A DNA stretch of 64,000 nucleotides from Algibacter mikhailovii (GTDB lineage Bacteria; Bacteroidota; Bacteroidia; Flavobacteriales; Flavobacteriaceae): positions 248,001 through 312,000 of the forward strand of contig NZ_BMWZ01000003.1 in NCBI RefSeq assembly GCF_014651495.1. Direction: 5' to 3'. The notes under the pieces are model-generated. The model was not told the origin of the DNA and did not search any database. It worked only from the letters and a program-made list of their open reading frames with translations. Both the position numbers and the translations under genes were made by a program. The stretch's first letter is position 1, and every line of letters begins with the position of its first letter. This document shows, piece after piece, positions 29,084 through 38,496 of the stretch.

Positions 29084-30325
29084 TTATCTTATTTTCAATG
29101 TCACTATTGAAACAATCGCAAGCAATATCCCCACAATCCAAAATCTTGTAACAATTTTACTCTCATGATATCCTAGCTTCTGATAATGATGATGCAACGG
29201 TGACATTTTAAATATGCGCCTTCCTTCTCCATATTTCTTTTTAGTATATTTAAACCAACTCACCTGCATAACAACCGATAAGTTTTCTGCTAAAAAAATT
29301 CCGCAAAGCACAGGTATAAGCCACTCCTTCCTTACCGCTATAGCAATAACAGCGATAATTCCTCCAATAGTTAAACTTCCAGTATCACCCATGAAAACTT
29401 GAGCCGGATATGTATTATACCAAAGAAAACCGATAAGCGCTCCAACAAAGGCTGCGATGTAAATTGTTATTTCCTCCACACGTGGGATATACATGATATT
29501 GAGGTATTCTGAGAAAATAATATTACCCGAAACCCATGCAAAAATCCCTAAAGTAAGCACAATGATGGCAGAGGTTCCAGCCGCTAAACCATCTATTCCA
29601 TCCGTCAAATTCGCCCCATTAGAAACCGCAGTAATTATGAAGATAGACACCAGAATAAAAACTATCCAAGCATATTTTTCCAGGGATGGACTGATCCATG
29701 TTATAACTTTAGCATAATCTATTTCATTTCCTTTAACAAAAGGAATGGTTGTCTTTGTTGATTTTATCTCTGCACTAAACAATTTTGAAGCTTCAAGATC
29801 TGGGTTTTCAGCTAGCAACACTTTTTGCTGCTCCAAAGGCAACTTTTCTTTCATTGTTACATCTTGGCTGAAAAACAACGTTGCTCCCACAATTACTCCC
29901 AATCCTACTTGCCCTAATACCTTAAAACGCCCTTTTAAGCCTTCTTTATCATTTTTAAACTTTTTGATATAATCATCAATAAACCCAATGGTTCCCATCC
30001 AAAGTGTTGTAACAATCAAAAGAATAATATAAATATTGTCAAGTTTTGCCAATAATAGCACAGGAATCAAAGTAGCAAGAATAATAATAACTCCTCCCAT
30101 TGTTGGCGTTCCCGCCTTTTCTTTTTGCCCCTCTAAGCCTAAATCTCTTATGGTTTCACCAACTTGCTGTCGTAGTAAAAACCCAATAATTCTTTTACCA
30201 TAAATAGTTGAAAATAACAGCGCAAAAATCATTGCCAAAGCCGCTCTAAAGGTTAAAAACCCAAAAAGTGACGCTCCCGGAAGCTGAAACTGTTTTTCTA
30301 AATACTCAAATAAGTAATACAACAT
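29084..30325 (-). CDS. mraY: Phospho-N-acetylmuramoyl-pentapeptide-transferase MraY
   Basis: A polytopic membrane enzyme that makes lipid I. Family motifs visible include [28 protein letters not shown] (catalytic Asp pair), [15 protein letters not shown] and [12 protein letters not shown], and the late [15 protein letters not shown]. At 413 residues it is about 50 longer than E. coli MraY. The extra length is a charged insertion around residues 150-215 between two helices, commonly seen in this phylum. It is 57 bases downstream of murE. Confidence 0.97.
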   Translation of the reverse strand: MLYYLFEYLEKQFQLPGASLFGFLTFRAALAMIFALLFSTIYGKRIIGFLLRQQVGETIRDLGLEGQKEKAGTPTMGGVIIILATLIPVLLLAKLDNIYIILLIVTTLWMGTIGFIDDYIKKFKNDKEGLKGRFKVLGQVGLGVIVGATLFFSQDVTMKEKLPLEQQKVLLAENPDLEASKLFSAEIKSTKTTIPFVKGNEIDYAKVITWISPSLEKYAWIVFILVSIFIITAVSNGANLTDGIDGLAAGTSAIIVLTLGIFAWVSGNIIFSEYLNIMYIPRVEEITIYIAAFVGALIGFLWYNTYPAQVFMGDTGSLTIGGIIAVIAIAVRKEWLIPVLCGIFLAENLSVVMQVSWFKYTKKKYGEGRRIFKMSPLHHHYQKLGYHESKIVTRFWIVGILLAIVSIVTLKIR

Positions 30326-30382
30326 TTAGTGTAATATTTGTTTTATTTTAAATCATTTCCTGACATCTCAGGAATGGCCCTT

Positions 30383-31846
30383 CTAATTTTTTAATCGCTT
30401 CAATAATTCCTTTACAATATTTAAATCATCAAAATCAAAGCGTTCACCCTTTATTTCCTGATACGTTTCATGACCTTTACCCGCAATCAAAATTATATCA
30501 TGGGGTTGTGCCATTTGACAAGCCGCCTTAATAGCCTGTTTTCTATCCTCTATAGTCAATGTTTTTTTAAAGTCTTGAGGCTCTACACCTGCTTCAATCT
30601 CATTTAATATATCTTCAGGCTTCTCGCTCCGTGGGTTATCACTAGTAAAAATTACCTTAGTACTTAGTGCTGATGCAATATGTCCCATGACCGGACGTTT
30701 CGCTTTATCTCGATCACCACCACAACCTACAACCGTGATTAATTCCTCATTTTTAGTACGTATACTATTAATAGTCTCCAATACATTTTTTAATGCATCA
30801 GGCGTATGAGCATAATCAACAATAGCCGTGATTTTATCTTCAGAAACCACATATTGAAAACGCCCGCTTACACTATCTAGATCGCTTATTAAACGGAGTA
30901 TCTCAACCTTTTCAAGGCCTAATAATTCTGCTACTGCATAAATAGCCAATACATTATAGGCGTTAAAACTTCCTATAAGCTTGGTCCATACTTCACTTTC
31001 ATTAATTTTGAGCAATAAGCCGCTAAATTGATTTTCTAATATTTGTGACTTATAATCAGCATATTGCTTTAAAGCATATGTATATTTTTTAGCTTTGGTA
31101 TTTTGAAGCATAACCAAGCCATTTTTATCATCAACATTTACCAAAGCAAAGGCATCTCCTGAAAGCGTATCAAAGAACCTTTTCTTTACATCACGATATT
31201 CTGCGAAAGTTTTATGATAATCTAAATGATCATGAGATAAGTTAGTAAAAACTCCTCCTTTAAAAGACAACCCCTCTGTACGGTTTTGATGAATACCATG
31301 CGAACTCACTTCCATAAAACAGAATTCGACTCCTTCAGCATTCATTTGACTTAAATACTTATTTATAGTGAACGAATCTGGTGTTGTATGCGTTGCTTCA
31401 TATGCCTTATTATCTACCAATACTTTGACCGTAGACAACAAACCAACTTTATAGCCTGCTTTTTTGAATAACTGATACAACAAACTTGCCACCGTGGTTT
31501 TCCCATTAGTACCTGTAACGCCAATCAACTTTAAATTCTCTGATGGGTTATTATAGTAATTGGATGCTATAATAGCCAAAGCTTTACTCGAATTATCAAC
31601 TTCAACATAGGTTACACCATCCACTAGGTTTTCTGGCATACTTTCGCAAACAACACTCTTGGCACCGTTTTCAACAGCCTTATTAATAAAATCATGACCG
31701 TCAGAAACCACTCCCCTATTAGCAACAAATAAATCACCTTCCATGATTTTTCGACTATCAAAATCAACCATACGCACGTTAACCGTTGTATTTCCTACAA
31801 CTGCATTTATGGTTACTTTGTATAGTATATCTTTTAATGCTTTCAT
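30383..31846 (-). CDS. murE: UDP-MurNAc-tripeptide synthetase MurE (meso-DAP type)
   Basis: A 487-residue Mur ligase that adds the third peptide residue. The ATP loop GVTGTNGKTTVASLL is present. Near residue 402 the motif DNPR (TSDNPRSEKPEDI) is the form that recognises meso-diaminopimelate; the lysine-adding enzymes have a different residue here. The wall peptide should therefore carry meso-DAP. Its start overlaps the ftsI stop by 4 bases. Confidence 0.96.
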   Translation of the reverse strand: MKALKDILYKVTINAVVGNTTVNVRMVDFDSRKIMEGDLFVANRGVVSDGHDFINKAVENGAKSVVCESMPENLVDGVTYVEVDNSSKALAIIASNYYNNPSENLKLIGVTGTNGKTTVASLLYQLFKKAGYKVGLLSTVKVLVDNKAYEATHTTPDSFTINKYLSQMNAEGVEFCFMEVSSHGIHQNRTEGLSFKGGVFTNLSHDHLDYHKTFAEYRDVKKRFFDTLSGDAFALVNVDDKNGLVMLQNTKAKKYTYALKQYADYKSQILENQFSGLLLKINESEVWTKLIGSFNAYNVLAIYAVAELLGLEKVEILRLISDLDSVSGRFQYVVSEDKITAIVDYAHTPDALKNVLETINSIRTKNEELITVVGCGGDRDKAKRPVMGHIASALSTKVIFTSDNPRSEKPEDILNEIEAGVEPQDFKKTLTIEDRKQAIKAACQMAQPHDIILIAGKGHETYQEIKGERFDFDDLNIVKELLKRLKN

Positions 31847-33858
31847 GAGGCTCTTAAGACTACAGTTTGATTTGACTTTAATTTTTTATTCTTATTAATG
31901 GATTGCGCCTTCACTATACCATGTCCTTCCAACTTAACATTTAGATCCACTTGCATGTTCTCCAATAACACGATAGCATCCATAGCCGGCATGCCTATTA
32001 AGTTTGGCATAATAGTCTTATAGGTTTGTGCCGTATGATAAAAATTTTCATAATCTTCATTAACATCAACTGCTTGAACCTCTAAAGACGCCACCTCATC
32101 AACCAAAGGCGTATCTGTGTATATTTTTTTCGCTACACGTTTAAAAACAGGACCAGACACGTCTGCACCATAATAACCGATACCTTTTTCAGGTTCATGA
32201 ATAACCACAATACATGAATACTTTGGATTTTCAGCAGGAAAATACCCTGCAAACGAAGAAATATAATTCAACTTTTCTTTATCCCTGTAATCCTTTTGAC
32301 AAGTCCCCGTTTTACCAGCCATTGAAAAGTTTTTTGCATACAACCTATGCCCTGTACCATGATCTTTTTCCACTACATTTTTTAACAGGGCTTGCAACTT
32401 TCCTATAGTTTCTTTTGAACAGATTTGCTCATTAATAACCACTCTCTCAAAAGGCTCTACTACCTTATCAAACTCCTTAACCTCCCTTAAAAATCGTGGC
32501 CTAACCATTACGCCATCATTAGCAACAGCATTATAAAACGTGAGCGTTTGCAATGGCGTAAAAGAAACTCCATAGCCATATGCCATCCACTGTAAAGCTA
32601 TACCACTCCAACGTCCATTTTTAACCCTAGGGTCCGGTATAATTGGAACTGGCTCACCTATTATAGGCAAACTCAAGCTATCGTTTAAATTCATCTCATA
32701 CAACCTATCAATAAATTTTTCAGGTTGTTTTCTATATCCTTGATCAATCACCTTAACAATACCAGTATTAGAGGATACCTCAAAAGCTTTTGAAACCGTT
32801 ATCTTTCCGTAACCGCCACGTTTTGAATCACGAACTTTTTTACCATAAAAACTTAAAACACCCTTTTCCGTATCTACAACATCACTGGTATCAACAACCT
32901 TATCTTCAAAAGCTGCAGCCAAAGCCATCAGCTTAAATGTTGAGCCAGACTCATGACTTTCTCCAACAGCATAATTTAAACGCTCATAATAATGTCCGTT
33001 TTTATTTCTTCCCAAATTAGAAATCGCCCTTATCTCACCGGTCTTGGTCTCCATAACCACCACGCAGCCATGGTCTGCTCTATATTTTTCCAATTGTTCT
33101 AAAAGTGCATGATGCGCTATATCTTGAATGTTCACATCAATTGTAGTATACACATCATACCCATCTTTAGGCTCAATTTCGTTTGCATCACTTAAAGGCT
33201 TCCATTGCCCCTTCCCTATTTGCTGTTTTTTGCGTTGCCCATCAACCCCACGCAAATATTTTACGCCAAAAGCTCCATCAATCCCTGGCCTAGTAATATT
33301 ACCTTGATCATCAATCCGCTCATACCCTATTGTTCTTTGAGCTATTCCACCCATAGGATGTTCGCGCTTAGTAGTTTGCTCTACAATCAAGCCACCTTTA
33401 AAAGCACCTAAACTTAGTAATGGAAAATTGCGAATACGCATATAATCAGAATACCCAATATTTCTTGCTAACAAATAATATCTGTTTCTGTTTATTCTTG
33501 CCCGACGAAGGTCTTTTTCTAATGTATGTGAAGCTTTGCCTGTATACAAAGACAATGAATCACATAGTGGTTTTACATACTTTTCAAACCTTACAGATGA
33601 AGGCGTCAAAGCATCAAAGCGAATATCGTATCTCGGAATAGATGTAGCCAAAAGATTGCCATGCACCGAATATACATTGCCGCGATTTGCCGGAATCACA
33701 ACATCCTTAACAACGCGTTCTGTTGCCAGGGCCTTGTATTTTTCACCTTGAAGAAACTGAATGCTCAATAACTTAAAAACAACAGCAATTCCAAATATGA
33801 ACATGCAGCCTGCCACAAAATACAAACGATTCAATATGTTTTTATCATCTACAGCCAA
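31843..33858 (-). CDS. ftsI: Septal transpeptidase FtsI (class B PBP with PASTA domain)
   Basis: A 671-residue bitopic penicillin-binding protein. A transmembrane helix (about 11-30) is followed by the PBP dimerisation domain and a transpeptidase domain with SGSTFK (active-site Ser near 304), SSNTG and AGKTGTCQ (near 516). The last about 60 residues (MPNLIGMPAMDAIVLLENM) form one PASTA domain, absent from E. coli FtsI but usual in Bacteroidota. It cross-links septal peptidoglycan together with FtsW. It overlaps murE by 4 bases and follows the ftsL-like gene by 9. Confidence 0.95.
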   Translation of the reverse strand: MAVDDKNILNRLYFVAGCMFIFGIAVVFKLLSIQFLQGEKYKALATERVVKDVVIPANRGNVYSVHGNLLATSIPRYDIRFDALTPSSVRFEKYVKPLCDSLSLYTGKASHTLEKDLRRARINRNRYYLLARNIGYSDYMRIRNFPLLSLGAFKGGLIVEQTTKREHPMGGIAQRTIGYERIDDQGNITRPGIDGAFGVKYLRGVDGQRKKQQIGKGQWKPLSDANEIEPKDGYDVYTTIDVNIQDIAHHALLEQLEKYRADHGCVVVMETKTGEIRAISNLGRNKNGHYYERLNYAVGESHESGSTFKLMALAAAFEDKVVDTSDVVDTEKGVLSFYGKKVRDSKRGGYGKITVSKAFEVSSNTGIVKVIDQGYRKQPEKFIDRLYEMNLNDSLSLPIIGEPVPIIPDPRVKNGRWSGIALQWMAYGYGVSFTPLQTLTFYNAVANDGVMVRPRFLREVKEFDKVVEPFERVVINEQICSKETIGKLQALLKNVVEKDHGTGHRLYAKNFSMAGKTGTCQKDYRDKEKLNYISSFAGYFPAENPKYSCIVVIHEPEKGIGYYGADVSGPVFKRVAKKIYTDTPLVDEVASLEVQAVDVNEDYENFYHTAQTYKTIMPNLIGMPAMDAIVLLENMQVDLNVKLEGHGIVKAQSINKNKKLKSNQTVVLRAS

Positions 33859-33867
33859 TGTTACCTG

Positions 33868-34185
33868 CTAATTTTGAGTTTTCACTTTTATTTTTTGTGG
33901 TGGGTTTTCTGAGACCACCAACCCTTTTTCTTGCATTTCTTTTACCACATGCGATTCCATTTTCAACATCATCAACTTAGACCGGCCATCTACAAAAGCC
34001 GAACGCATTTCTTTAACTTCATTTTTTAAGCGCGCTACTTCATACACCTTTTTATCAGCACTATGCGAACTAGCAATCATCACCAAAGCCAATCCTGAGA
34101 TAAACAGTATAAAGCGCCAATTTTTAAATGCGTCATCACTAACTAAAAAAGTCCCCTTTAATATGTTATAAATATTACGCTTCAT
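33868..34185 (-). CDS. ftsL: FtsL-like cell division protein
   Basis: A 105-residue bitopic protein: about 25 cytoplasmic residues, a transmembrane helix (about 26-42, FILFISGLALVMIASS), then a coiled coil (about 48-90). This is the layout of FtsL, which with FtsB and FtsQ activates FtsW/FtsI. Sequence identity to model FtsL is too low to judge by eye, so the call rests on size, topology and its place between rsmH and ftsI. It abuts the rsmH stop codon. Confidence 0.85.
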   Translation of the reverse strand: MKRNIYNILKGTFLVSDDAFKNWRFILFISGLALVMIASSHSADKKVYEVARLKNEVKEMRSAFVDGRSKLMMLKMESHVVKEMQEKGLVVSENPPQKIKVKTQN

Positions 34186-35091
34186 CTATAGTTTCTCTGC
34201 AATCCTTAGCTTTGCACTTCTAGCTCTATTGTTTTGTTTTATTTCTTCTGCAGACGGCACAATTAAACCATTTACTTTCTTCAATGGCACCTCAAAATTG
34301 CCAAACATATCGCGCTCTGGCTCCCCTTCAAACAAGCCATTTCTAATAAACCGTTTCACCAACCTATCTTCAAGAGAATGATATGATATAAAGCTTAACC
34401 GCCCTCCTTTTTCCAGCAATTGCGGCGTTTGCAATAAAAACTCTTTTAAAGCCTCTATTTCTTGATTAACCTCGATTCTTATGGCTTGATAAATTTGCGC
34501 CAACACTTTATTTTCATGACGTGGCGGCAAAAATTTTCTCAATACTGTTTTCAATTGCTCACTAGTTACAATAGGCTCATGCTCTCTATACTCCACTATT
34601 AACCTAGCCATTGCAGGAGCAGCACGCAACTCACCATACTGCAAAAGCACCTGCTTTAATTGCTCTTCCTTATACTCATTAACAACATGAAAAGCAGATA
34701 GTTTGTTTTGTCGATTCATTCGCATATCTAAATCAGCCTCAAAACGCGTTGAAAACCCACGCTCCGCAACATCAAATTGATGCGATGACACGCCAAAATC
34801 AGCAAGAATACCATCCACCTTCTTAACCCCATGAAATCTTAAAAAACGTTTGATATATCTGAAGTTTTCATGAATTAAAACAAACCTATCATCATCAATT
34901 TCATTCCTTAACGCATCAGCATCCTGGTCAAAAGCAAACAACCTGCCTTTTTCACCCAACCTACTCAACATTTCTTTACTATGACCTCCACCACCAAAAG
35001 TGACATCCACATAAACGCCATCAGGATCAATAGCCAAGCCATCAACCGTTTCTTTTAACAATACAGGGTTATGATATTCCATGGTCGTCAT
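34186..35091 (-). CDS. rsmH: 16S rRNA (cytosine-1402-N4)-methyltransferase RsmH
   Basis: A 301-residue SAM-dependent methyltransferase that modifies C1402 of 16S rRNA. It starts with YHNPVLLKETVDGLAI and has the SAM loop VDVTFGGGGHSKEML, FDQDADA, ILADFGVSSHQFD and the C-terminal SFISYHSLEDRLVKRF. Length is normal. Its start overlaps the mraZ end by 23 bases, a tight linkage seen in many dcw clusters. Confidence 0.97.
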   Translation of the reverse strand: MTTMEYHNPVLLKETVDGLAIDPDGVYVDVTFGGGGHSKEMLSRLGEKGRLFAFDQDADALRNEIDDDRFVLIHENFRYIKRFLRFHGVKKVDGILADFGVSSHQFDVAERGFSTRFEADLDMRMNRQNKLSAFHVVNEYKEEQLKQVLLQYGELRAAPAMARLIVEYREHEPIVTSEQLKTVLRKFLPPRHENKVLAQIYQAIRIEVNQEIEALKEFLLQTPQLLEKGGRLSFISYHSLEDRLVKRFIRNGLFEGEPERDMFGNFEVPLKKVNGLIVPSAEEIKQNNRARSAKLRIAEKL

Positions 35092-35539
35092 CGTCTTGTC
35101 CCATTACCTCTTCAGCTAAATCTGCAAAATCAACCGCAGCATCATCAATAGCTTGTTCATACAAATCTTTATCCCAAATTTCAATAATATTGATAGCAGA
35201 AGCCACTACAATATTTTTAGAAATATCAGCAAAAACCGTCAAGTCCTTCGGAATCAGTAACCGCCCATTAGCATCTACCTCTACTATTTTTGCTCCAGCG
35301 GTAAACCGTCTGATAAAATCATTATTCTTTTTCTTAAACTTGTTCAACTTGTTCATTTTCTGCATCAAAACCTGCCACTCTCTCATAGGATAAAGCTCTA
35401 AGCATTTTTGAAAAACTGAACGTCGAACCACAAAACCCTCTTGCAACACTGACGACAACTGCTTTTTGATAGCGACGGGCATCATTAATCGACCCTTCAC
35501 ATCAACTTTACAATCGTATGTCCCTGTTATTAAGCTCAA
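35069..35539 (-). CDS. mraZ: Transcriptional regulator MraZ
   Basis: A 156-residue protein with two SpoVT/AbrB-like repeats: GTYDCKVDVKGRLMMPVAIK at the N-terminus and KIVEVDANGRLLIPKDLT in the middle. MraZ represses its own operon by binding short direct repeats, and such repeats are present just upstream. The reading frame begins at a TTG codon (35539-35537); no in-frame ATG gives the conserved N-terminus, so TTG is the likely start. It heads the dcw cluster. Confidence 0.93.
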   Translation of the reverse strand: MSLITGTYDCKVDVKGRLMMPVAIKKQLSSVLQEGFVVRRSVFQKCLELYPMREWQVLMQKMNKLNKFKKKNNDFIRRFTAGAKIVEVDANGRLLIPKDLTVFADISKNIVVASAINIIEIWDKDLYEQAIDDAAVDFADLAEEVMGQDDDDHGIS

Positions 35540-35571
35540 AGCAGTTTGTTGGAAATAATTAGTTTACTTTT

Positions 35572-35579
35572 CAAATATA
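35572..35579 (-). promoter_or_regulatory. mra (dcw) promoter, -7 box TATATTTG
   Basis: An exact match to the Bacteroidota -7 consensus TAnnTTTG, 32 bases upstream of the mraZ start. The -33 position falls at about 35600, inside the repeat block, where I see no good TTG. Confidence 0.65.
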
Positions 35580-35589
35580 TCGAAAATTT

Positions 35590-35615
35590 TACCACATTTT
35601 ACCACTTAATACCAC
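35590..35615 (-). promoter_or_regulatory. mraZ: Three MraZ-box-like direct repeats (GTGGTA, 10-bp period)
   Basis: GTGGTA occurs on the minus strand at 35595-35590, 35605-35600 and 35615-35610, exactly 10 bases apart. Known MraZ operators are TGGGN direct repeats with the same 10-bp period upstream of mraZ. Here the unit is TGGTA. The block covers the -18 to -43 part of the promoter, so bound MraZ would block RNA polymerase. Autoregulation is an inference from this layout. Confidence 0.75.
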
Positions 35616-35817
35616 TTTGTTAATAAATTTTCGACTAAATAGGTTTTTAGACCGATTTAAAACAGGCCCGTTCAACGAGAGCGCTATCTTCCACCAAACG
35701 AAACACTTCTGTATGTGAGATTAGGATTGTTAACATCTTAATATTAATATTCCCAATTACAGCTATATGATTTTGCTTTGAAAAGAATTATTATAGTGGA
35801 AATATCAATGAAATACC

Positions 35818-35825
35818 TATATTTG
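35818..35825 (+). promoter_or_regulatory. -7 box TATATTTG before the alpha/beta hydrolase gene
   Basis: An exact TAnnTTTG match 25 bases before the ATG at 35851. No TTG lies at the right distance upstream, so only half of the promoter is recognisable. Confidence 0.45.
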
Positions 35826-35850
35826 TTTTGAACGACTGACTAATTAATGA

Positions 35851-36615
35851 ATGGCGCATAGTTTAAAAAAAGAAAAAAAATATAGCTATATTGAGGCTGG
35901 TGAAGGCACACCCATAATCATTTTACATGGTCTTATGGGAGGTCTAAGTAACTTTGATTCTGTTACTGATTTTTTTAGTGCAAAAGGATATAAAGTTCTT
36001 ATTCCCGAACTACCTATATACACCATGTCTTTATTGAAAACCAACGTAAAGAGTTTTGCGAAATACCTGCATGATTTTATAGTTTTCAAGGGCTATAAGG
36101 AAGTTATAATATTAGGAAATTCATTAGGTGGTCATATTGGATTATACCACACTAAAATGTACCCTGACACTGTAAAAGCTCTTATTATTACAGGAAGTTC
36201 TGGATTGTACGAAAGCGCCATGGGAGGTGGATACACCAAGAGGAGCGATTATGAGGTTATAAAAAAGAAAGCACAAGATGTTTTTTATGACCCCGCGGTT
36301 GCCACTAAGGAGATTGTTGACGAAGTTTACGAAACGGTTAACGACCGACACAAACTAATTAAAACGTTAGCCATTGCCAAGAGTGCGATTAGACATAATA
36401 TGGCTAAAGATTTACCAAAAATGAAAAATCCAACCTGCATCATTTGGGGCAAAAACGATAATGTAACTCCCCCGGAAGTTGCTGAAGAATTCAATGAACT
36501 TTTACCTGACTCTGAATTGCATTGGATAGACAAATGCGGCCATGCGGCCATGATGGAACACCCAGATGAGTTTAATAAAATCATGAATACATGGTTAGAA
36601 AAAAGAGGATTTTAA
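35851..36615 (+). CDS. Alpha/beta hydrolase
   Basis: A 254-residue cytoplasmic alpha/beta-fold hydrolase without signal peptide. The oxyanion-hole region is ILHGLMGG, the nucleophile elbow is GNSLGG (Ser about 91), the acid is in WGKNDNVTPP (Asp about 203), and the base is in DKCGHAAM (His about 231). Substrate is unknown. It is divergent from mraZ and followed by engB on the same strand after 61 bases. Confidence 0.9.
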   Translation: MAHSLKKEKKYSYIEAGEGTPIIILHGLMGGLSNFDSVTDFFSAKGYKVLIPELPIYTMSLLKTNVKSFAKYLHDFIVFKGYKEVIILGNSLGGHIGLYHTKMYPDTVKALIITGSSGLYESAMGGGYTKRSDYEVIKKKAQDVFYDPAVATKEIVDEVYETVNDRHKLIKTLAIAKSAIRHNMAKDLPKMKNPTCIIWGKNDNVTPPEVAEEFNELLPDSELHWIDKCGHAAMMEHPDEFNKIMNTWLEKRGF

Positions 36616-36676
36616 AACCCTACTAAAAGTCACCTCTTTATATACAATCTCTTCTATAAACCTAATGATCTGAGTT

Positions 36677-37288
36677 ATGAAAATTAAATCTGCTGAATTT
36701 GTTGTTAGCAATTCTGATGTCGCTAAATGCCCAAAAAGCAGATTACCGGAATATGCTTTTATTGGTAGAAGTAATGTTGGTAAATCTTCATTAATCAACA
36801 TGCTAACCAGCCGTAAAAGTTTAGCAAAAACCTCAGGAAAACCAGGAAAGACACAACTTATAAACCATTTTTTAATTAATAAGAATTGGCATTTGGTTGA
36901 TTTACCTGGATACGGTTATGCACGAGTTTCCAAAAGCTCAAAAAAAGTTTTTCAAAAATTTATAACCCAATATTTTGGCTTACGAGAACAACTCGTTACC
37001 GCATTTGTACTTGTTGACATAAGACACACCCCACAACCTATTGATTTAGAATTTATGCAATGGTTAGGAGAAAACGGCATACCGTTTTCAATAATTTTCA
37101 CAAAAGCCGATAAATTAAAACCTAATGCCATCACAAAGCATATTGAAGACTACAAAACCATTCTATTAGAAACGTGGGAAGATATGCCTAACCACTTCAT
37201 TACATCCTCATCTAAGAGCATTGGAAAAGATGACGTTCTAGAATACATTGATGAACTAAATGGAAATATGGATTTAAATCAAAACTAA
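36677..37288 (+). CDS. engB: Ribosome biogenesis GTPase EngB (YihA/YsxC)
   Basis: A 203-residue single-domain GTPase needed for late 50S assembly in model bacteria. Nucleotide motifs are clear: G1 GRSNVGKSSLI, G3 DLPGYGYA and G4 TKADKLK, plus the family's SxxG region TSGKPGKTQLINHF. Length is typical. It lies downstream of the alpha/beta hydrolase gene and converges on the permease gene. The link to division seen in E. coli fits its place beside the dcw cluster. Confidence 0.95.
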   Translation: MKIKSAEFVVSNSDVAKCPKSRLPEYAFIGRSNVGKSSLINMLTSRKSLAKTSGKPGKTQLINHFLINKNWHLVDLPGYGYARVSKSSKKVFQKFITQYFGLREQLVTAFVLVDIRHTPQPIDLEFMQWLGENGIPFSIIFTKADKLKPNAITKHIEDYKTILLETWEDMPNHFITSSSKSIGKDDVLEYIDELNGNMDLNQN

Positions 37289-37391
37289 TACCTCCATAAA
37301 ATACACGAGTTCAGCAAGCCATTGCAAAACAAGCAACATTGAGAACTATTAATTAAGCTTGATATGAGCAATGTAATCATCCAGCACAAGA

Positions 37392-38486
37392 TTAATTCTT
37401 CACATCTAAAGCGTCCCGCAAGGCATTACCAATCAACATAAAGGCCATCACTAAAATCATTATACAGAGCCCGGGTATTATAGCTAAATAGGGTTTTCCT
37501 AGAATTATATAATTGTAGTGATCTTTTATCATAGCCCCCCAACTAGCCATAGGAGGTTGAGCACCAATACCTAAAAAGCTTAACCCACTTTCAATTAAAA
37601 TAGCTGCTGCAAAATTAGCTGCAGAAATCACAATTAAAGGCGCCATAATATTCGGTAAAATATGCTTTACAATAATCCTATAATCCGTGTAGCCTAATGC
37701 TCTTGCTGCAGTAACATATTGCATTTCTTTAGTACTGATTATTTGACCGCGTACTATTCTGGCCACCTCAACCCACATGGTTAAACCAACCGCAATAAAA
37801 ACTTGCCAAAACCCCTTACCTAAAGCTAAAGTAATGGCGATGACTAAGAGTAACGTAGGGATAGACCAAGTTACATTAATCACCCACATGATAACTGCAT
37901 CCACTTTACCGCCAAAATACCCCGCTGCACTCCCCATTAACAGACCAATAAGAAGTGAAATAAATACCGCTACAAAACCAATAAAAAAGGAGATACGCGC
38001 ACCAACCAAAACACGACTTAACAAATCGCGACCGTATTTATCGGTACCAAACAAAAATGTTCTTTCTACGATAAACCCTTCAACAGACTGGTTTGGAAAT
38101 ATTGAAAGTTCAATTGTTTTCTCAGCACCCTCTATGCCATCCGCAGCATATTCTTGATAGATCAAAACACCATCCTCAACACTAAAATCAGAAATTGGAA
38201 CTTCAGTATTTGTATTTTTTTTTCCAAACAGAATAGCGTCTAGCCCCCCTTGCTCCTCTTTTCTATCTGAAGGAATCGTTAGCATATCTATAGAAAATCC
38301 GGGTTTTTTAGAATGAATCGCTAAATGCATTTGGTTTGCATGCTGGGTATTATCTGGAGCGAAGATGTAAGCAAAAACAGCAATAAACCCAACAAAAATG
38401 ATGAAGCAAAAACTAAAAACGCCCCAAAAGTTTTTTTTAAACTTTTGGAGCGCTAACCCTCTTAATGAGTTTGATTTATGACTCAT
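37392..38486 (-). CDS. OppC/DppC-type ABC transporter permease
   Basis: A 364-residue inner-membrane permease of the peptide/nickel ABC type. The N-terminal cytoplasmic segment and first helix (about 18-45) are followed by an unusually long insertion of about 100 residues before GTDKYGRDLLSRVLVG (about 149), the block that starts the transmembrane core. The core has the EAA-type loop ARALGYTDYRIIVKHILPN. No OppB permease, ATPase or binding protein lies beside it. The gene starts 10 bases after the tail-specific protease stop codon, so the two are probably co-transcribed. Substrate unknown; oligopeptides are the usual guess. Confidence 0.9.
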   Translation of the reverse strand: MSHKSNSLRGLALQKFKKNFWGVFSFCFIIFVGFIAVFAYIFAPDNTQHANQMHLAIHSKKPGFSIDMLTIPSDRKEEQGGLDAILFGKKNTNTEVPISDFSVEDGVLIYQEYAADGIEGAEKTIELSIFPNQSVEGFIVERTFLFGTDKYGRDLLSRVLVGARISFFIGFVAVFISLLIGLLMGSAAGYFGGKVDAVIMWVINVTWSIPTLLLVIAITLALGKGFWQVFIAVGLTMWVEVARIVRGQIISTKEMQYVTAARALGYTDYRIIVKHILPNIMAPLIVISAANFAAAILIESGLSFLGIGAQPPMASWGAMIKDHYNYIILGKPYLAIIPGLCIMILVMAFMLIGNALRDALDVKN

Positions 38487-38496
38487 AAATTTTTTA

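Larger units (their letters stand above)
35540..35850. other. Divergent promoter region between mraZ and the alpha/beta hydrolase gene
   Basis: No gene is visible in these 311 bases. The minus-strand half holds the mra promoter and three GTGGTA repeats. The plus-strand half holds a TATATTTG box 25 bases before the hydrolase ATG. The middle (about 35640-35770) shows nothing I can name. Confidence 0.7.

Noticed and set aside
28776-29168. 130-codon open frame on the plus strand
   Set aside because: Antisense to murD; the murD reading is certain.
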